Positions 35,048 to 43,933 of a DNA stretch of 64,000 nucleotides are shown in pieces. Position 1 is the stretch's first letter. Each line of letters begins with the position of its first letter. The position numbers were made by a program, and so were the translations under genes. The notes under the pieces were generated by a model that was not told where the DNA came from, searched no databases, and worked only from the letters and a program-made list of their open reading frames with translations. Source of the DNA: Flavobacterium frigoris (GTDB lineage: Bacteria; Bacteroidota; Bacteroidia; Flavobacteriales; Flavobacteriaceae); assembly GCF_900111075.1 (NCBI RefSeq), contig NZ_FOFZ01000002.1, positions 124,001 through 188,000 on the forward strand, written 5' to 3'.

Positions 35048-36178
35048 ATGCGCAAATTATTATTACTTGCTTTTTTACCCTTTAGTTTCCTTTCTTGCTC
35101 TACTGCAAAAACAAATGAAACAGCAAACAGCAATCCTAGATTAACGCTGTTAAACAGCATTGAAATTCCGTTCAATAAAGAATTTAAAAATACAGTCGTT
35201 GGCGGATTATCTAGCATCGATTATGATGCAAAGAATGATCTTTACTATTTTATTTGTGACGATAGAGCCGTCTATAATGACGCTCGTTTTTATACTGCCA
35301 AAATACATTTGACCGCCAATAAAATCGATAGTCTAGCCTTTCAAAATGTAGTTTCTTTAAAAAATGCTGCTGGCAAAAAATACAGCAACTGGGAGACACA
35401 ACCCAACTCCTCTATTGATCCCGAAGAATTACGCTACAACCCAAAAACCAACACCGTAGTTTGGAGCAGTGAAGGCGCCCGCGTTATCGCCAAAGACTTT
35501 TCGGTATTGCAGAATCCAGCAATCCAAACAGCCGCTGTTAACGGAAATTTTGTAAATGAATTTGATTTACCCGCCAATCTCAACATGCAAAAAGAAGAAA
35601 AAGGACCTCGTAGCAACGGCGTACTCGAAGGCATCACTTTTAACAAAAAATACACGACGCTGTACACCAACGTTGAAGAACCTTTGTACGAAGACGACAC
35701 CGAAGCTACAACAACTAAAGGCGGTTTGATTCGAATATTTAAATTTGACACAAAATCTAGAAAAAATACAGCACAATATGCATATGAATTAGATCCCATT
35801 GCGCACGAGCCCAATCCTAAAAATGGTTTTGCGGTAAATGGAGTTTCTGCTATTCAATATTATAGCAAAGACCAATTGCTAGTGATAGAACGCTCCTACT
35901 CTGTAGGAAAACAAGCTTGTACGATAAAAGTCTATTTATGTGATTTCTCAAAAGCAACTGATGTAAAAAAAATTGCTTCTTTGCAAAACCAAGAATTTAC
36001 TATGGCTTCCAAAAAACTAATCCTAAACATGGATAACTTGGGGATTTTTATTGATAATATCGAAGGGTTGACTTTTGGCCCAAAACTGGCTAATGGCAAG
36101 CAATCTTTACTTTTTGTATCTGATAATAATTTCTCTGATAAACAAAAAACGCAAGTGTTGCTTTTTGAATTTGATTAA
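35048..36178 (+). CDS. Phytase-like (esterase-like) lipoprotein
   Basis: This 376-residue protein has a lipoprotein signal (LLAFLPFSFLSC, Cys17). The body fits the esterase-like domain of the phytase family (PF13449): VGGLSSIDYDAKNDLYYFICDDR, IDPEELRYNP, GVLEGITFN and NIEGLTFGP recur as propeller-type repeats with acidic and serine residues. It is probably a periplasmic or surface hydrolase; true phytate activity is not established for the family. The gene is 6 bp downstream of the truncated globin. Confidence 0.85.
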   Translation: MRKLLLLAFLPFSFLSCSTAKTNETANSNPRLTLLNSIEIPFNKEFKNTVVGGLSSIDYDAKNDLYYFICDDRAVYNDARFYTAKIHLTANKIDSLAFQNVVSLKNAAGKKYSNWETQPNSSIDPEELRYNPKTNTVVWSSEGARVIAKDFSVLQNPAIQTAAVNGNFVNEFDLPANLNMQKEEKGPRSNGVLEGITFNKKYTTLYTNVEEPLYEDDTEATTTKGGLIRIFKFDTKSRKNTAQYAYELDPIAHEPNPKNGFAVNGVSAIQYYSKDQLLVIERSYSVGKQACTIKVYLCDFSKATDVKKIASLQNQEFTMASKKLILNMDNLGIFIDNIEGLTFGPKLANGKQSLLFVSDNNFSDKQKTQVLLFEFD

Positions 36179-36236
36179 ATTTTAGAATTTGATTTTCAAT
36201 ACCATCAATAGCTCCGATCTAAATACCGTGGCCATT

Positions 36237-36530
36237 TTAATACATATCTAATTTACTAGGATTTTGCTTGCCGTTAAAGATATCTACAACTAAGATTGTA
36301 GTATCATTTCGTTCGTATATAATTTTATATGACCAAATACTGAAATGACGGAACTTTTCTTTATTTATGATGGGATCCATGGCATACTCATAACGTTCAT
36401 CTTTTAAAGATTCCACTAAATCAATTATCTTATTTAAAACGTTTTCAGCATTTTGAGGACTGTCCTCAAAAATATAATTGTAAATATCAGAAAGTGAGTT
36501 TCGAGCTTCCTGAGACCAAACTACCTTCAT
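36237..36530 (-). CDS. ParE/RelE-family toxin
   Basis: This 97-residue protein has the ParE/RelE fold pattern: MKVVWSQEARNSLSDIYNYI at the N-terminus and FSIWSYKIIYERNDTTILVVDIFNG near the C-terminus. Such toxins act on gyrase (ParE) or ribosome-bound mRNA (RelE); the sequence is closer to ParE. It overlaps the antitoxin gene by 4 bp (ATGA type), the usual arrangement of a toxin-antitoxin operon. Confidence 0.85.
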   Translation of the reverse strand: MKVVWSQEARNSLSDIYNYIFEDSPQNAENVLNKIIDLVESLKDERYEYAMDPIINKEKFRHFSIWSYKIIYERNDTTILVVDIFNGKQNPSKLDMY

Positions 36531-36775
36531 TTCTTTTTACCTAAAACATGGTTTTTCACCTCCTCTGACGTGTAGGTTTCTGCTCCATCTGCAACGGATT
36601 CACTAATGGACTCGATGTGTTCAACATATTGTGATTTAGTCAAAGTCTTTCCCTCAATAGTTCGAGCTACTATAACATCTCCATTCAAGATTGTGTCTAT
36701 TTTCTCTAAAATAGTTTTATCTTGAACATCTATTAGTTTCTTGATTATCTTGTTTTTATAAGCTTCGATATTCAT
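36527..36775 (-). CDS. Antitoxin partner of the ParE-like toxin
   Basis: This 82-residue acidic protein lies directly upstream of and overlaps the toxin gene, the normal antitoxin position. It is charged and helical, with RTIEGKTLTKSQYVEHIESI in the middle and no clear ribbon-helix-helix or helix-turn-helix that I can name. Direct repeats ATAACG at 36774-36779 and 36790-36795 lie across its start and could serve autoregulation; that is inference. Confidence 0.75.
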   Translation of the reverse strand: MNIEAYKNKIIKKLIDVQDKTILEKIDTILNGDVIVARTIEGKTLTKSQYVEHIESISESVADGAETYTSEEVKNHVLGKKK

Positions 36776-36943
36776 AACGCATTTATTTTATAACGTAAAG
36801 ATACGACTTTTTAAAAACGGATAATCATTTTTAGATTAACCAACTTATACTCATTTTATTCATACCTTGGCTATAATGTTTTTCTTTAAAAAGATCACTT
36901 CACTAAAGAAAATGACTATCTATTTAGAACCTAACCCTACCAA

Positions 36944-37272
36944 CTTGTCATTTCGACAAAGGAGAAACCACGATTTAGAAACTCCATTAACTGTTATCTA
37001 TGTAAACAAGTGTTCCTATTCTTTACATAATCCGATTGCTCTGCCTCTTGTAACAACTAGATTTGTTAATAATTTATAGTGAACAATCCACTGTGAGATT
37101 CTTCCTTCGTCAGAATGACAAAGTTGGGCAAATTGTTTACGGAATGTTTTGAGTGCGTGTTTTATCGTGATTGCTTTGCTTCATACTTCGCAACTACTCG
37201 CAATGACTCGGTTGATAAGTAATTAAAACGAATAATCATTAATGAGACTCATCCTTCGTTTGAATGATAAGC
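36944..37272. repeat. Decayed dispersed repeats in a 783-bp spacer
   Basis: The spacer 36776-37558 has no convincing gene. Bases 36944-36970 (TTGTCATTTCGACAAAGGAG) and 37094-37122 (GATTCTTCCTTCGTCAGAAT) are diverged left and right arms of the inverted repeat at 13592-13667, here separated by about 125 bp. Bases 37241-37270 (GACTCATCCTTCGTTTGAAT) are a further decayed arm. Bases 37169-37211 (GATTGCTTTGCTTCATACTT...) match the complement of 14498-14526. Short frames here (for example 36867-37079) are chance readings of these repeats. Confidence 0.65.
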
Positions 37273-37319
37273 TAAATGGTTTGAAAGTATCGAATCGTGA
37301 ATTAAACCACATCAGCTCC

Positions 37320-37518
37320 CCTAGCCCCGATTGCAATGAAAAGCTTTTTATGAAAGTCGTTTTAGTTTTTCTTGATTATAAAAAGCGACTCCTCTCCCCA
37401 GCCCTCTCCAAAAGAAAGGGAGAAAATAGGAAAACGGCCTTTTATTTGCTTTTTTATCAACTTTAGAAAAACGAACGGCTAAATAAAAACTTGTAATGAA
37501 AAGCGGGAAATGGCTCCC
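37320..37518 (+). repeat. Structured element, copy C, apparently interrupted
   Basis: CTAGCCCCGATTGCAATGAAAAGC at 37321-37344 matches the left end of the elements at 15454 and 23375, and GAAAAGCGGGAAATGGCTCC at 37498-37517 matches their right part. Between them lie about 150 bp flanked by a 10-bp direct repeat AATGAAAAGC (37335-37344 and 37495-37504). The inner sequence contains its own inverted repeat AGTCGTTTT/AAAAGCGACT. This could be an insertion into an old element copy. Confidence 0.45.
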
Positions 37519-37558
37519 AGAATTCGTACTTTTGTGCTATAACTACAACGTTTTCGAC

Positions 37559-39319
37559 ATGAACACAAATATTGAAAGTAATCCCTTATTAGACCGATTG
37601 CCAAAACACTTGAAGCAATTTATTAAGCCTCAAGATTATAGTGACTACACGCCTATCAATCAAGCGGTGTGGCGTTATGTTATGCGTAAAAACGTGGATT
37701 ACTTGTCAAAAGTGGCTCATCGTTCATATCTAGAAGGATTAAAAAAAACGGGAATAGAAATCGATAATATCCCGAGTATGTACGGTATGAACCGTATCCT
37801 GACCGAAATTGGTTGGGCTGCCGTAGCTGTGGACGGATTTATTCCGCCTAATGCTTTTATGGAATTTCAGGCATATAATGTGCTGGTTATTGCTTCAGAC
37901 ATTCGTCAACTCGAACATATAGAATACACGCCAGCACCAGATATTATTCACGAAGGTGCCGGTCACGCCCCTATTATCGCCAATCCGGAATATGCGGAAT
38001 ATTTGCGTCGTTTTGGAGAAATAGGTTGTAAAGCCATATCCTCTGATAAGGATTACCAAATGTATGAAGCCATCCGATTACTTTCGATTGTCAAAGAAGC
38101 GGAAGACACACCACAGGCAACTATTGATGTAGCCGAAAAAGCGGTAGAAGATTTGCAAAACAATATGGGCGAACTATCTGAAATGGCCCAAATAAGAAAC
38201 CTACATTGGTGGACTGTGGAATACGGCCTAATAGGAACTGTTGAAAACCCTAAAATTTATGGAGCTGGACTTTTATCTTCAATTGGAGAAAGCGCCCATT
38301 GCATGACGGATCAAGTAGAGAAATTCCCTTATGATATTACGGCTGCCCAAAAAAGTTTTGACATTACAAAGTTGCAACCTCAGCTTTATGTAACTCCAAA
38401 TTTTGCTTATCTAAATCTGGTTTTGGAGGAGTTTGCTAATAAAATGGCATTGAGAACAGGTGGTTTATCTGGAATCGAAAAACTGGTTAACTCGAATGCT
38501 TTAGGAACAATCGAATTAAGTACTGGCTTACAAATATCGGGAGTTTTTACCAATGTAATTGAGCATGAAGGGAAACCGATTTACATACAAACGACAGGAA
38601 AAACAGCACTAGCCTCCCGCGAAAAAGAATTAGTAGGTCACGGAACAGCAACTCATGCCGAAGGTTTTGGTAGTCCAATCGGAAAACTGAAAGGCATCAA
38701 CATAGCCATCGAAGACATGAGTCCAAAAGACTTAAACGCTTACAGCATAACGGAAAGCAACAGTGTAAAACTAGAATTTGAAGGAGACATTACGGTTGAA
38801 GGAGAAATCATCACTGGTTCCAGAAATTTACAAGGAGCAATTATCCTTATCCGTTTTAAAAACTGTACCGTTACACATGGAGAAACGATTCTATTTCAAC
38901 CGGAGTGGGGTATTTACGATATGGCAGTGGGTAAAAAAGTAGTTTCGGCATTTTCTGGACCTGCTGATGTGAATAGTTTTGACCTGATTACACATATGCC
39001 TTCTAGCACCACTATTAAGGCAAAGCATACTGCTGAGCGCGACGACCTGGAAGTCTTATACCAAACTGTCCGAATCATAAGAGAATCCAAAGACATATAC
39101 GCTTCCTTAGCTCCTATTCTTCATAAGCTAAAAAAAGATCATCCTAAAGACTGGTTGCTTGCTGTTGAAATTGCTGAACTCCTTAAAAACAGAAATGAGA
39201 CCCAACTACTGGATGAAGTTCTAAACCACCTTGAAGATTTAAAACAGAAAAGACCAGAAATAGCTCATTTGATTAGCGGAGGTCTGGACTTAATTTTTCG
39301 CCCTATTATAACATTATAA
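37559..39319 (+). CDS. Pterin-dependent aromatic amino acid hydroxylase with long C-terminal extension
   Basis: The protein has 586 residues from ATG 37559; a start at 37496 would fall in the repeat. The iron site of phenylalanine hydroxylase is intact: H131 and H136 in IIHEGAGHAPII and E221 in WWTVEYGLIGT, with IYGAGLLSSIGE also conserved. It probably hydroxylates phenylalanine to tyrosine using tetrahydropterin. The catalytic part ends near residue 300; about 280 further residues (with SSTTIKAKHT and a helical end) form an extension absent from the short bacterial PhhA. A -7 box TACTTTTG lies at 37527-37534. The matching pterin dehydratase gene is at 61465. Confidence 0.9.
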   Translation: MNTNIESNPLLDRLPKHLKQFIKPQDYSDYTPINQAVWRYVMRKNVDYLSKVAHRSYLEGLKKTGIEIDNIPSMYGMNRILTEIGWAAVAVDGFIPPNAFMEFQAYNVLVIASDIRQLEHIEYTPAPDIIHEGAGHAPIIANPEYAEYLRRFGEIGCKAISSDKDYQMYEAIRLLSIVKEAEDTPQATIDVAEKAVEDLQNNMGELSEMAQIRNLHWWTVEYGLIGTVENPKIYGAGLLSSIGESAHCMTDQVEKFPYDITAAQKSFDITKLQPQLYVTPNFAYLNLVLEEFANKMALRTGGLSGIEKLVNSNALGTIELSTGLQISGVFTNVIEHEGKPIYIQTTGKTALASREKELVGHGTATHAEGFGSPIGKLKGINIAIEDMSPKDLNAYSITESNSVKLEFEGDITVEGEIITGSRNLQGAIILIRFKNCTVTHGETILFQPEWGIYDMAVGKKVVSAFSGPADVNSFDLITHMPSSTTIKAKHTAERDDLEVLYQTVRIIRESKDIYASLAPILHKLKKDHPKDWLLAVEIAELLKNRNETQLLDEVLNHLEDLKQKRPEIAHLISGGLDLIFRPIITL

Positions 39320-39359
39320 TTTCCCCCACTTTTAAATAAAAAGTATTTTAATAGTTTAC

Positions 39360-39398
39360 ACGCTGCCCTACATCTCTTGTTTGGCAGCGTATTTTTTT
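39360..39398 (+). terminator. Terminator of the hydroxylase gene
   Basis: ACGCTGCC pairs with GGCAGCGT around a 15-base loop and is followed by ATTTTTTT. It lies 41 bp after the hydroxylase stop. Confidence 0.85.
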
Positions 39399-39540
39399 AG
39401 TCCTTAAAACAGATTACCTCCTTTTTGCTTTAAAACGAGAATAGTTCAACGGAATAGCGGAATACAGCTAAAGAAAAACAGCAATCAGGCTGATTCAGGA
39501 TAAAAAAGCCTATATTTAAATTTCAAAAGGAAATCTGAAT

Positions 39541-40314
39541 ATGGGTACTAAAGACAGTAAAATGATTCGCATCGTAGAAAATAATATTTTTTGCAGCCAG
39601 ATCACTCCACTGAATTGCACAAATCAATCCGTACTCATTTTTCTTCATGATGCATTGGGATGTTCTGAAAGTTGGAAAGAATTCCCTGTTCAACTTTGCG
39701 ACAAACTAGAAACAAGAGGTTTTTTGTATGATCGATTAGGTCATGGAAAATCAGATACCTTAGATTCGAAATGGTCAAAAGGCTACCTTGAAGCGGAAGC
39801 TTATTTTCTGAGAGAAATTATACTATCACAAAATTTCACAAATTTTATTTTGATTGGCTCGAGCGACGGTGCCAGCATCGCGCTATTATATGCCGCCAAA
39901 TACCCAGATTGTCAAGCAATCATAAGTATTGCAGGACACGTCAAAGTGGAAGAAGCGACTAAGGCAGGTATTAGAAATACCATTCAAAATTCAGAAAAAA
40001 TCATTGCTCAATTAGAAAAATACCATAGCAATAAAACAGCACGTCTTTTTCAAAATTGGAAAAACTGCTGGCTTTCAGAGGGATTTAGCAATTGGAATAT
40101 AGAAGATGAGCTCCAAAAAATTCAATGCCCGAGCCTTATCCTGCAAGGTGAAAAAGACGAGTATGCCACACAAGAACATTGTACCAACATTGCCAAAAAA
40201 ATAGGAAGTACTGCATTACCCATTATTATTGAGGGCTGCAGACATTTTCCATACAAAGAAAACCCTTTTCTTATATCGCAAAAAATCAATTCCTTTTTAA
40301 ATAAAAGATTATGA
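39541..40314 (+). CDS. Alpha/beta hydrolase
   Basis: This 257-residue protein has an alpha/beta hydrolase fold: the oxyanion region IFLHDALGCSESW, the nucleophile elbow ILIGSSDGASIALLY (Ser in G-S-S-D-G), the acid region LQGEKDEYATQEH and the terminal histidine in EGCRHFPYKENP. It overlaps the next gene by 4 bp (ATGA). ATG 39562 (MIRIVENN) is an alternative start. Pairing with an acyl-CoA ligase suggests thioester or ester chemistry on acyl groups, which is inference. Confidence 0.85.
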   Translation: MGTKDSKMIRIVENNIFCSQITPLNCTNQSVLIFLHDALGCSESWKEFPVQLCDKLETRGFLYDRLGHGKSDTLDSKWSKGYLEAEAYFLREIILSQNFTNFILIGSSDGASIALLYAAKYPDCQAIISIAGHVKVEEATKAGIRNTIQNSEKIIAQLEKYHSNKTARLFQNWKNCWLSEGFSNWNIEDELQKIQCPSLILQGEKDEYATQEHCTNIAKKIGSTALPIIIEGCRHFPYKENPFLISQKINSFLNKRL

Positions 40315-41990
40315 AAAAATACAGCTACACAAGCGGCATCAGTGATGAACCTTTATTAGGTCTAACAATAGGCGAAGCTTTTGAAGATACCGTAAATCGG
40401 TTTCCCAAAAACGAGGCTGTTGTTTCTAGACATCAGAATATTCGTTATACCTACGAGCAACTAGAAATTCGGGTAAACCAATGTGCCAAGGCATTTTTAG
40501 CGATTGATATACAAAAAGGTTATCGCGTGGGCATATGCGCCAGCAACTGTGTAGAATGGTTAATTGTTCAAATCGCAACGGCCAAAATAGGTGCGATTTT
40601 AGTAAATATAAATCCCAGTTATCGCACTTACGAACTAGAATATGCCTTAAATCATTCCGGATGTAAATCGATTGTGATTGCTGATAAAAACAAACATACG
40701 GACTATAGTGAAATGCTTTTTGAATTAATCCCTAATCTCAAAAACAACACTCTTCCTACTTTTGATTGTAATGAATTTCCGTTGTTAAGATCGGTTATTT
40801 CTTTAAGTCAGACCAATCTTGAAGGAATACTGATGTGGGAAGAATTTATCGATATGGGAATCCACATTGATTATCATAAATTAGAAACCAGACAACGTCT
40901 TCTTTCTTTTGACGATCCGATCAACATCCAATTTACAAGTGGCACAACAGGAAGTCCAAAGGGAGCCACATTAAGCCATCATAATATCTTAAACAACGCT
41001 TATTTTACTTCTAAAACACAGCGCATCACTGAAAAAGACAAAATCGTAATACCAGTTCCCCTCTACCATTGTTTTGGTATGGTATTAGGGAATTTAGGTT
41101 GCATCAGTCAAGGAGCAACTATGATCTACCCGAGTGAAACCTTTGATGCCGAAGCAACTTTAAAGGCGATTTCTGAAGAAAAGGCCACTGCCCTTTTTGG
41201 AGTACCCACAATGTTTTTTGCTGAGCTAGACCACCCTGATCTTAAACAATATGATCTCAGCAGTTTGCGAACAGGAATTATGGCTGGATCGCTATGTCCA
41301 TCAGAACTGATGAGAAAGGTGCAAACCGAAATGCATTTAGTCGAAATGGAAATTGGTTACGGCATGACAGAAACGAGTCCGCTGAGCACTCAAACTAGGC
41401 ACGATGCTCCATTTGACAAAAGAGTCAGCACCGTGGGTCGAGTTTTGCCGCATACCGAGATAAAAATCATCCATCCAGAGACTCATCAAGTCGTTCCCAT
41501 CGGCGAATCAGGAGAGCTTTGTACTCGCGGATACTGCGTAATGCTCGGTTATTGGAATGACCCCATTAGAACAAAAGAATCTATTGACACCGCCGGCTGG
41601 ATGCATAGTGGCGATTTGGCGACGATGGATGAAGAAGGCTATATTAATATTGTGGGAAGAATCAAAGACATGATTATCCGTGGCGGCGAAAATATTTACC
41701 CAAAGGTTATAGAAGAGTTTCTATATACCCATGACAAAATAAAAGAAGTATCAGTTTTTGGAATACCGGATGAAAAATATGGAGAGCAAGTATGTGTTTG
41801 GATTCAAATGCATGACAAATCAGAACTCACGGCTTCAGAAATAAAAGAATATTGTAGAGGAAAAATAGCTCATTATACCATTCCTGGTCAGGTAAAATTT
41901 GTCACTGAATTTCCGATGACTGTTACCGGTAAAATTCGTAAAGTCGAGATGAGAGAAGCAATGATGGCTGAATTAGGACTTACAAAATAA
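40311..41990 (+). CDS. Acyl-CoA synthetase (AMP-binding)
   Basis: This 559-residue member of the ANL superfamily activates a carboxylic acid as acyl-AMP and then acyl-CoA. The P-loop-like motif is QFTSGTTGSPKGATLSH, the A5 motif EIGYGMTETSPLSTQ, the A7/A8 region MHSGDLATMDEEGYINIVGR and RGGENIYPKVIEEFL, and the catalytic lysine lies near the end in TVTGKIRKVEMRE. Length and motifs fit medium- or long-chain fatty acid CoA ligases. It is translated in coupling with the upstream hydrolase and ends in a strong terminator. Confidence 0.92.
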   Translation: MKKYSYTSGISDEPLLGLTIGEAFEDTVNRFPKNEAVVSRHQNIRYTYEQLEIRVNQCAKAFLAIDIQKGYRVGICASNCVEWLIVQIATAKIGAILVNINPSYRTYELEYALNHSGCKSIVIADKNKHTDYSEMLFELIPNLKNNTLPTFDCNEFPLLRSVISLSQTNLEGILMWEEFIDMGIHIDYHKLETRQRLLSFDDPINIQFTSGTTGSPKGATLSHHNILNNAYFTSKTQRITEKDKIVIPVPLYHCFGMVLGNLGCISQGATMIYPSETFDAEATLKAISEEKATALFGVPTMFFAELDHPDLKQYDLSSLRTGIMAGSLCPSELMRKVQTEMHLVEMEIGYGMTETSPLSTQTRHDAPFDKRVSTVGRVLPHTEIKIIHPETHQVVPIGESGELCTRGYCVMLGYWNDPIRTKESIDTAGWMHSGDLATMDEEGYINIVGRIKDMIIRGGENIYPKVIEEFLYTHDKIKEVSVFGIPDEKYGEQVCVWIQMHDKSELTASEIKEYCRGKIAHYTIPGQVKFVTEFPMTVTGKIRKVEMREAMMAELGLTK

Positions 41991-41994
41991 TAAA

Positions 41995-42033
41995 AAAAAG
42001 GGTTTAAATCAGTCTACTGTTTAAACCCTTTTT
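41995..42033. terminator. Bidirectional terminator hairpin
   Basis: AAAAAGGGTTTAAA (41995-42008) pairs with TTTAAACCCTTTTT (42020-42033) around an 11-base loop. It lies between the convergent acyl-CoA synthetase and DUF4230 genes. Confidence 0.88.
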
Positions 42034-42062
42034 ATTGAATCGAAAAACAAATTGCAAACGCG

Positions 42063-42683
42063 TCACAATTTTATTTTCTGTCCAAAATCTTTTTCGCTTT
42101 CAATTACAACCCCCTCATATTTTAATGTCCATCCTAAACTATTGGTAAGAATTAAGAACTTAGACAACTCGCTAACTAACCTGTTTTGAGCATTTGTTTT
42201 AAGTGTTGACTTTTCTATTTTTTTGGCCAGATTTGCTTTTACTGATTTATTAATTTTATTATAATCATCTCCGGTAAAAGGATTTAGCTTGCTTTGTTCT
42301 ACATCATAAAACTGAATATCTGGACTAATTTTAATTTCCTCTTTTGGAATATATAAAATGGAAATCATTTTGTTTTTTTCGTCAATATCATATTTCATTT
42401 TATGCAAATCATATGCGACAGTTACATCTGCATTAACGACTATCAAAGCCTTTTTATCGAATGTAAGCATTCCCATTAGGTATTTTTCCTGATTCTTATA
42501 TGTAATCACTTCAGAAAAATGCCCTTCCGTTACTACTAGTTTACCTACATTGACAATTTGTTGCTGTATCAAGCTCGTATTGTAATCTATTCCTGAATCG
42601 TCCTCTTTCTTGAATTCACAATATTTAAACAATAATACAACGACGACTATCATTGCCATAAAAATAAGTAATCTTCTTAGCAT
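42063..42683 (-). CDS. DUF4230 membrane-anchored protein
   Basis: This 206-residue protein has one N-terminal membrane helix (about 5-21, LIFMAMIVVVVLLFKYC) followed by the DUF4230 domain (VNVGKLVVTEGHFSEVIT, ALIVVNADVTVAYDL, NRLVSELSKFLILTNSLGW). The family is of unknown function and probably faces the periplasm. The gene follows GSCFA by 2 bp, so the two are co-transcribed, perhaps with alaS further upstream. Confidence 0.82.
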   Translation of the reverse strand: MLRRLLIFMAMIVVVVLLFKYCEFKKEDDSGIDYNTSLIQQQIVNVGKLVVTEGHFSEVITYKNQEKYLMGMLTFDKKALIVVNADVTVAYDLHKMKYDIDEKNKMISILYIPKEEIKISPDIQFYDVEQSKLNPFTGDDYNKINKSVKANLAKKIEKSTLKTNAQNRLVSELSKFLILTNSLGWTLKYEGVVIESEKDFGQKIKL

Positions 42684-42685
42684 AA

Positions 42686-43642
42686 TTAAAATTTCATGAA
42701 TGAATATTGAGAGACCAATGTAGTAATTTTATCCTTTAGTTTAGCTTCAAATTTTTGATGACTTTCTGAACTAGGATTAAAAGGTTTATGAGATAAACTT
42801 TTTTGGATATTTTCTACTTCCTCCATTGCAACTAAAGCGGCTTCTGAAATATTAGCTTCCTTGAAACGTTTCCAAATATAATCAATCGCAACCTGGCTGG
42901 GATGCAACATATCTTCGTTATAAAAACGATAATCCCGAAGTTCATCCATCATGATTTCATAACTGGGAAAGTATTCCGTTTTCAGTTGGTAGCATTCTGT
43001 TATCAAAACTTGATGAATAGCAGCTATTAAATGGGACTTACTTAATTGATTTTCGACAAAACCATCTTTGATGTGTCGCACTGGTGAAACCGTAAAAATG
43101 ATTTTTACTTCCCGATTAATTGAATGAATTAAATCGATTGTATTTTGAATACTTTTTTGAATTATATCTATCGCCAACAGTTCTTTCTTAAACTGTTTTT
43201 GAGGAACTTTATGACAATTGGCAACGATCGCGTTGCTTTCAATATTTTGATATGCCCAAGCCGTCCCAAACGTTATAATGATGTGTGAAGCTTCGCTTAG
43301 CTGTTTCCAAGTTAATTGGATGATTTTATTCAAATCATTTATTAACTCAAGTGGATTAGCATTACTTAAATCAGAATGTGCAGCATAACAATGCCAGCGT
43401 TCATTGTAAAAAAAAATATCGGCCTCCGTAAATACTTTTTCTGCAACAGCGAAGGCAATAAATTTTTCGATTGCCAGCGGATGAAATAAAATTCCAAACG
43501 GATTACAGAAATTCTGAAATTTAAAATAATGCAGTTTCTCTGACATATTTACCGCAAAGCAAGAGCCCAAAGACATAATCTTCGAATTGTAATCTATCGA
43601 ATGAGTACTTTTAGGAATGGGTATTTGAGTTCTGAAATTCAT
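42686..43642 (-). CDS. GSCFA family protein
   Basis: This 318-residue protein carries the family-naming motif: MSLGSCFAVNMSEKL at about residues 23-37, followed by NPFGILFHP and, near the middle, IITFGTAWAY. The motif order is that of an SGNH/GDSL-like hydrolase, with GSC supplying the nucleophile serine and DMLHPSQVAIDYIW the downstream Asp/His. The substrate is unknown. It sits between alaS (291 bp upstream) and DUF4230 (2 bp downstream). Confidence 0.88.
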   Translation of the reverse strand: MNFRTQIPIPKSTHSIDYNSKIMSLGSCFAVNMSEKLHYFKFQNFCNPFGILFHPLAIEKFIAFAVAEKVFTEADIFFYNERWHCYAAHSDLSNANPLELINDLNKIIQLTWKQLSEASHIIITFGTAWAYQNIESNAIVANCHKVPQKQFKKELLAIDIIQKSIQNTIDLIHSINREVKIIFTVSPVRHIKDGFVENQLSKSHLIAAIHQVLITECYQLKTEYFPSYEIMMDELRDYRFYNEDMLHPSQVAIDYIWKRFKEANISEAALVAMEEVENIQKSLSHKPFNPSSESHQKFEAKLKDKITTLVSQYSFMKF

Positions 43643-43870
43643 AGGATTATATTAAATCGTTTCAAAAATACAAAATTTGATCTCTATGAAATAAAAAATG
43701 AACCCAGAAACGTTACAATGTTCTTGAGTTCATCAAATAAATTAAAATCAACTTAGCAGTTAAATTTCATTAATATAATTTATTTTCATCAACATCTTCT
43801 TCTAAGATATAAATTCCTTTTTAGTTTATTGAGCAATTAAAATTTAATTTAGAATCTTTATTTGTGATTT

Positions 43871-43909
43871 AAAAACCCTTTCGATTTGCCTGCGCAAAAG
43901 GAAAGGGTT
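43871..43909 (-). terminator. alaS terminator hairpin
   Basis: AACCCTTTC (43874-43882) pairs with GAAAGGGTT (43901-43909), with a T-run following on the minus strand. It lies 25 bp after the alaS stop. The remaining part of the 43643-43933 spacer shows no gene. Confidence 0.7.
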
Positions 43910-43933
43910 AGTCATTTTAATGAGTAAGAAAAA

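Noticed and set aside
36867..37079. 70-codon plus-strand frame in the repeat-rich spacer
   Set aside because: It runs across a decayed arm of the dispersed inverted repeat (36944-36970) and has no protein-like features.
37242..37466. 74-codon plus-strand frame before the hydroxylase
   Set aside because: It spans the degenerate repeat at 37241 and the left part of element copy C; there is no coding signature.
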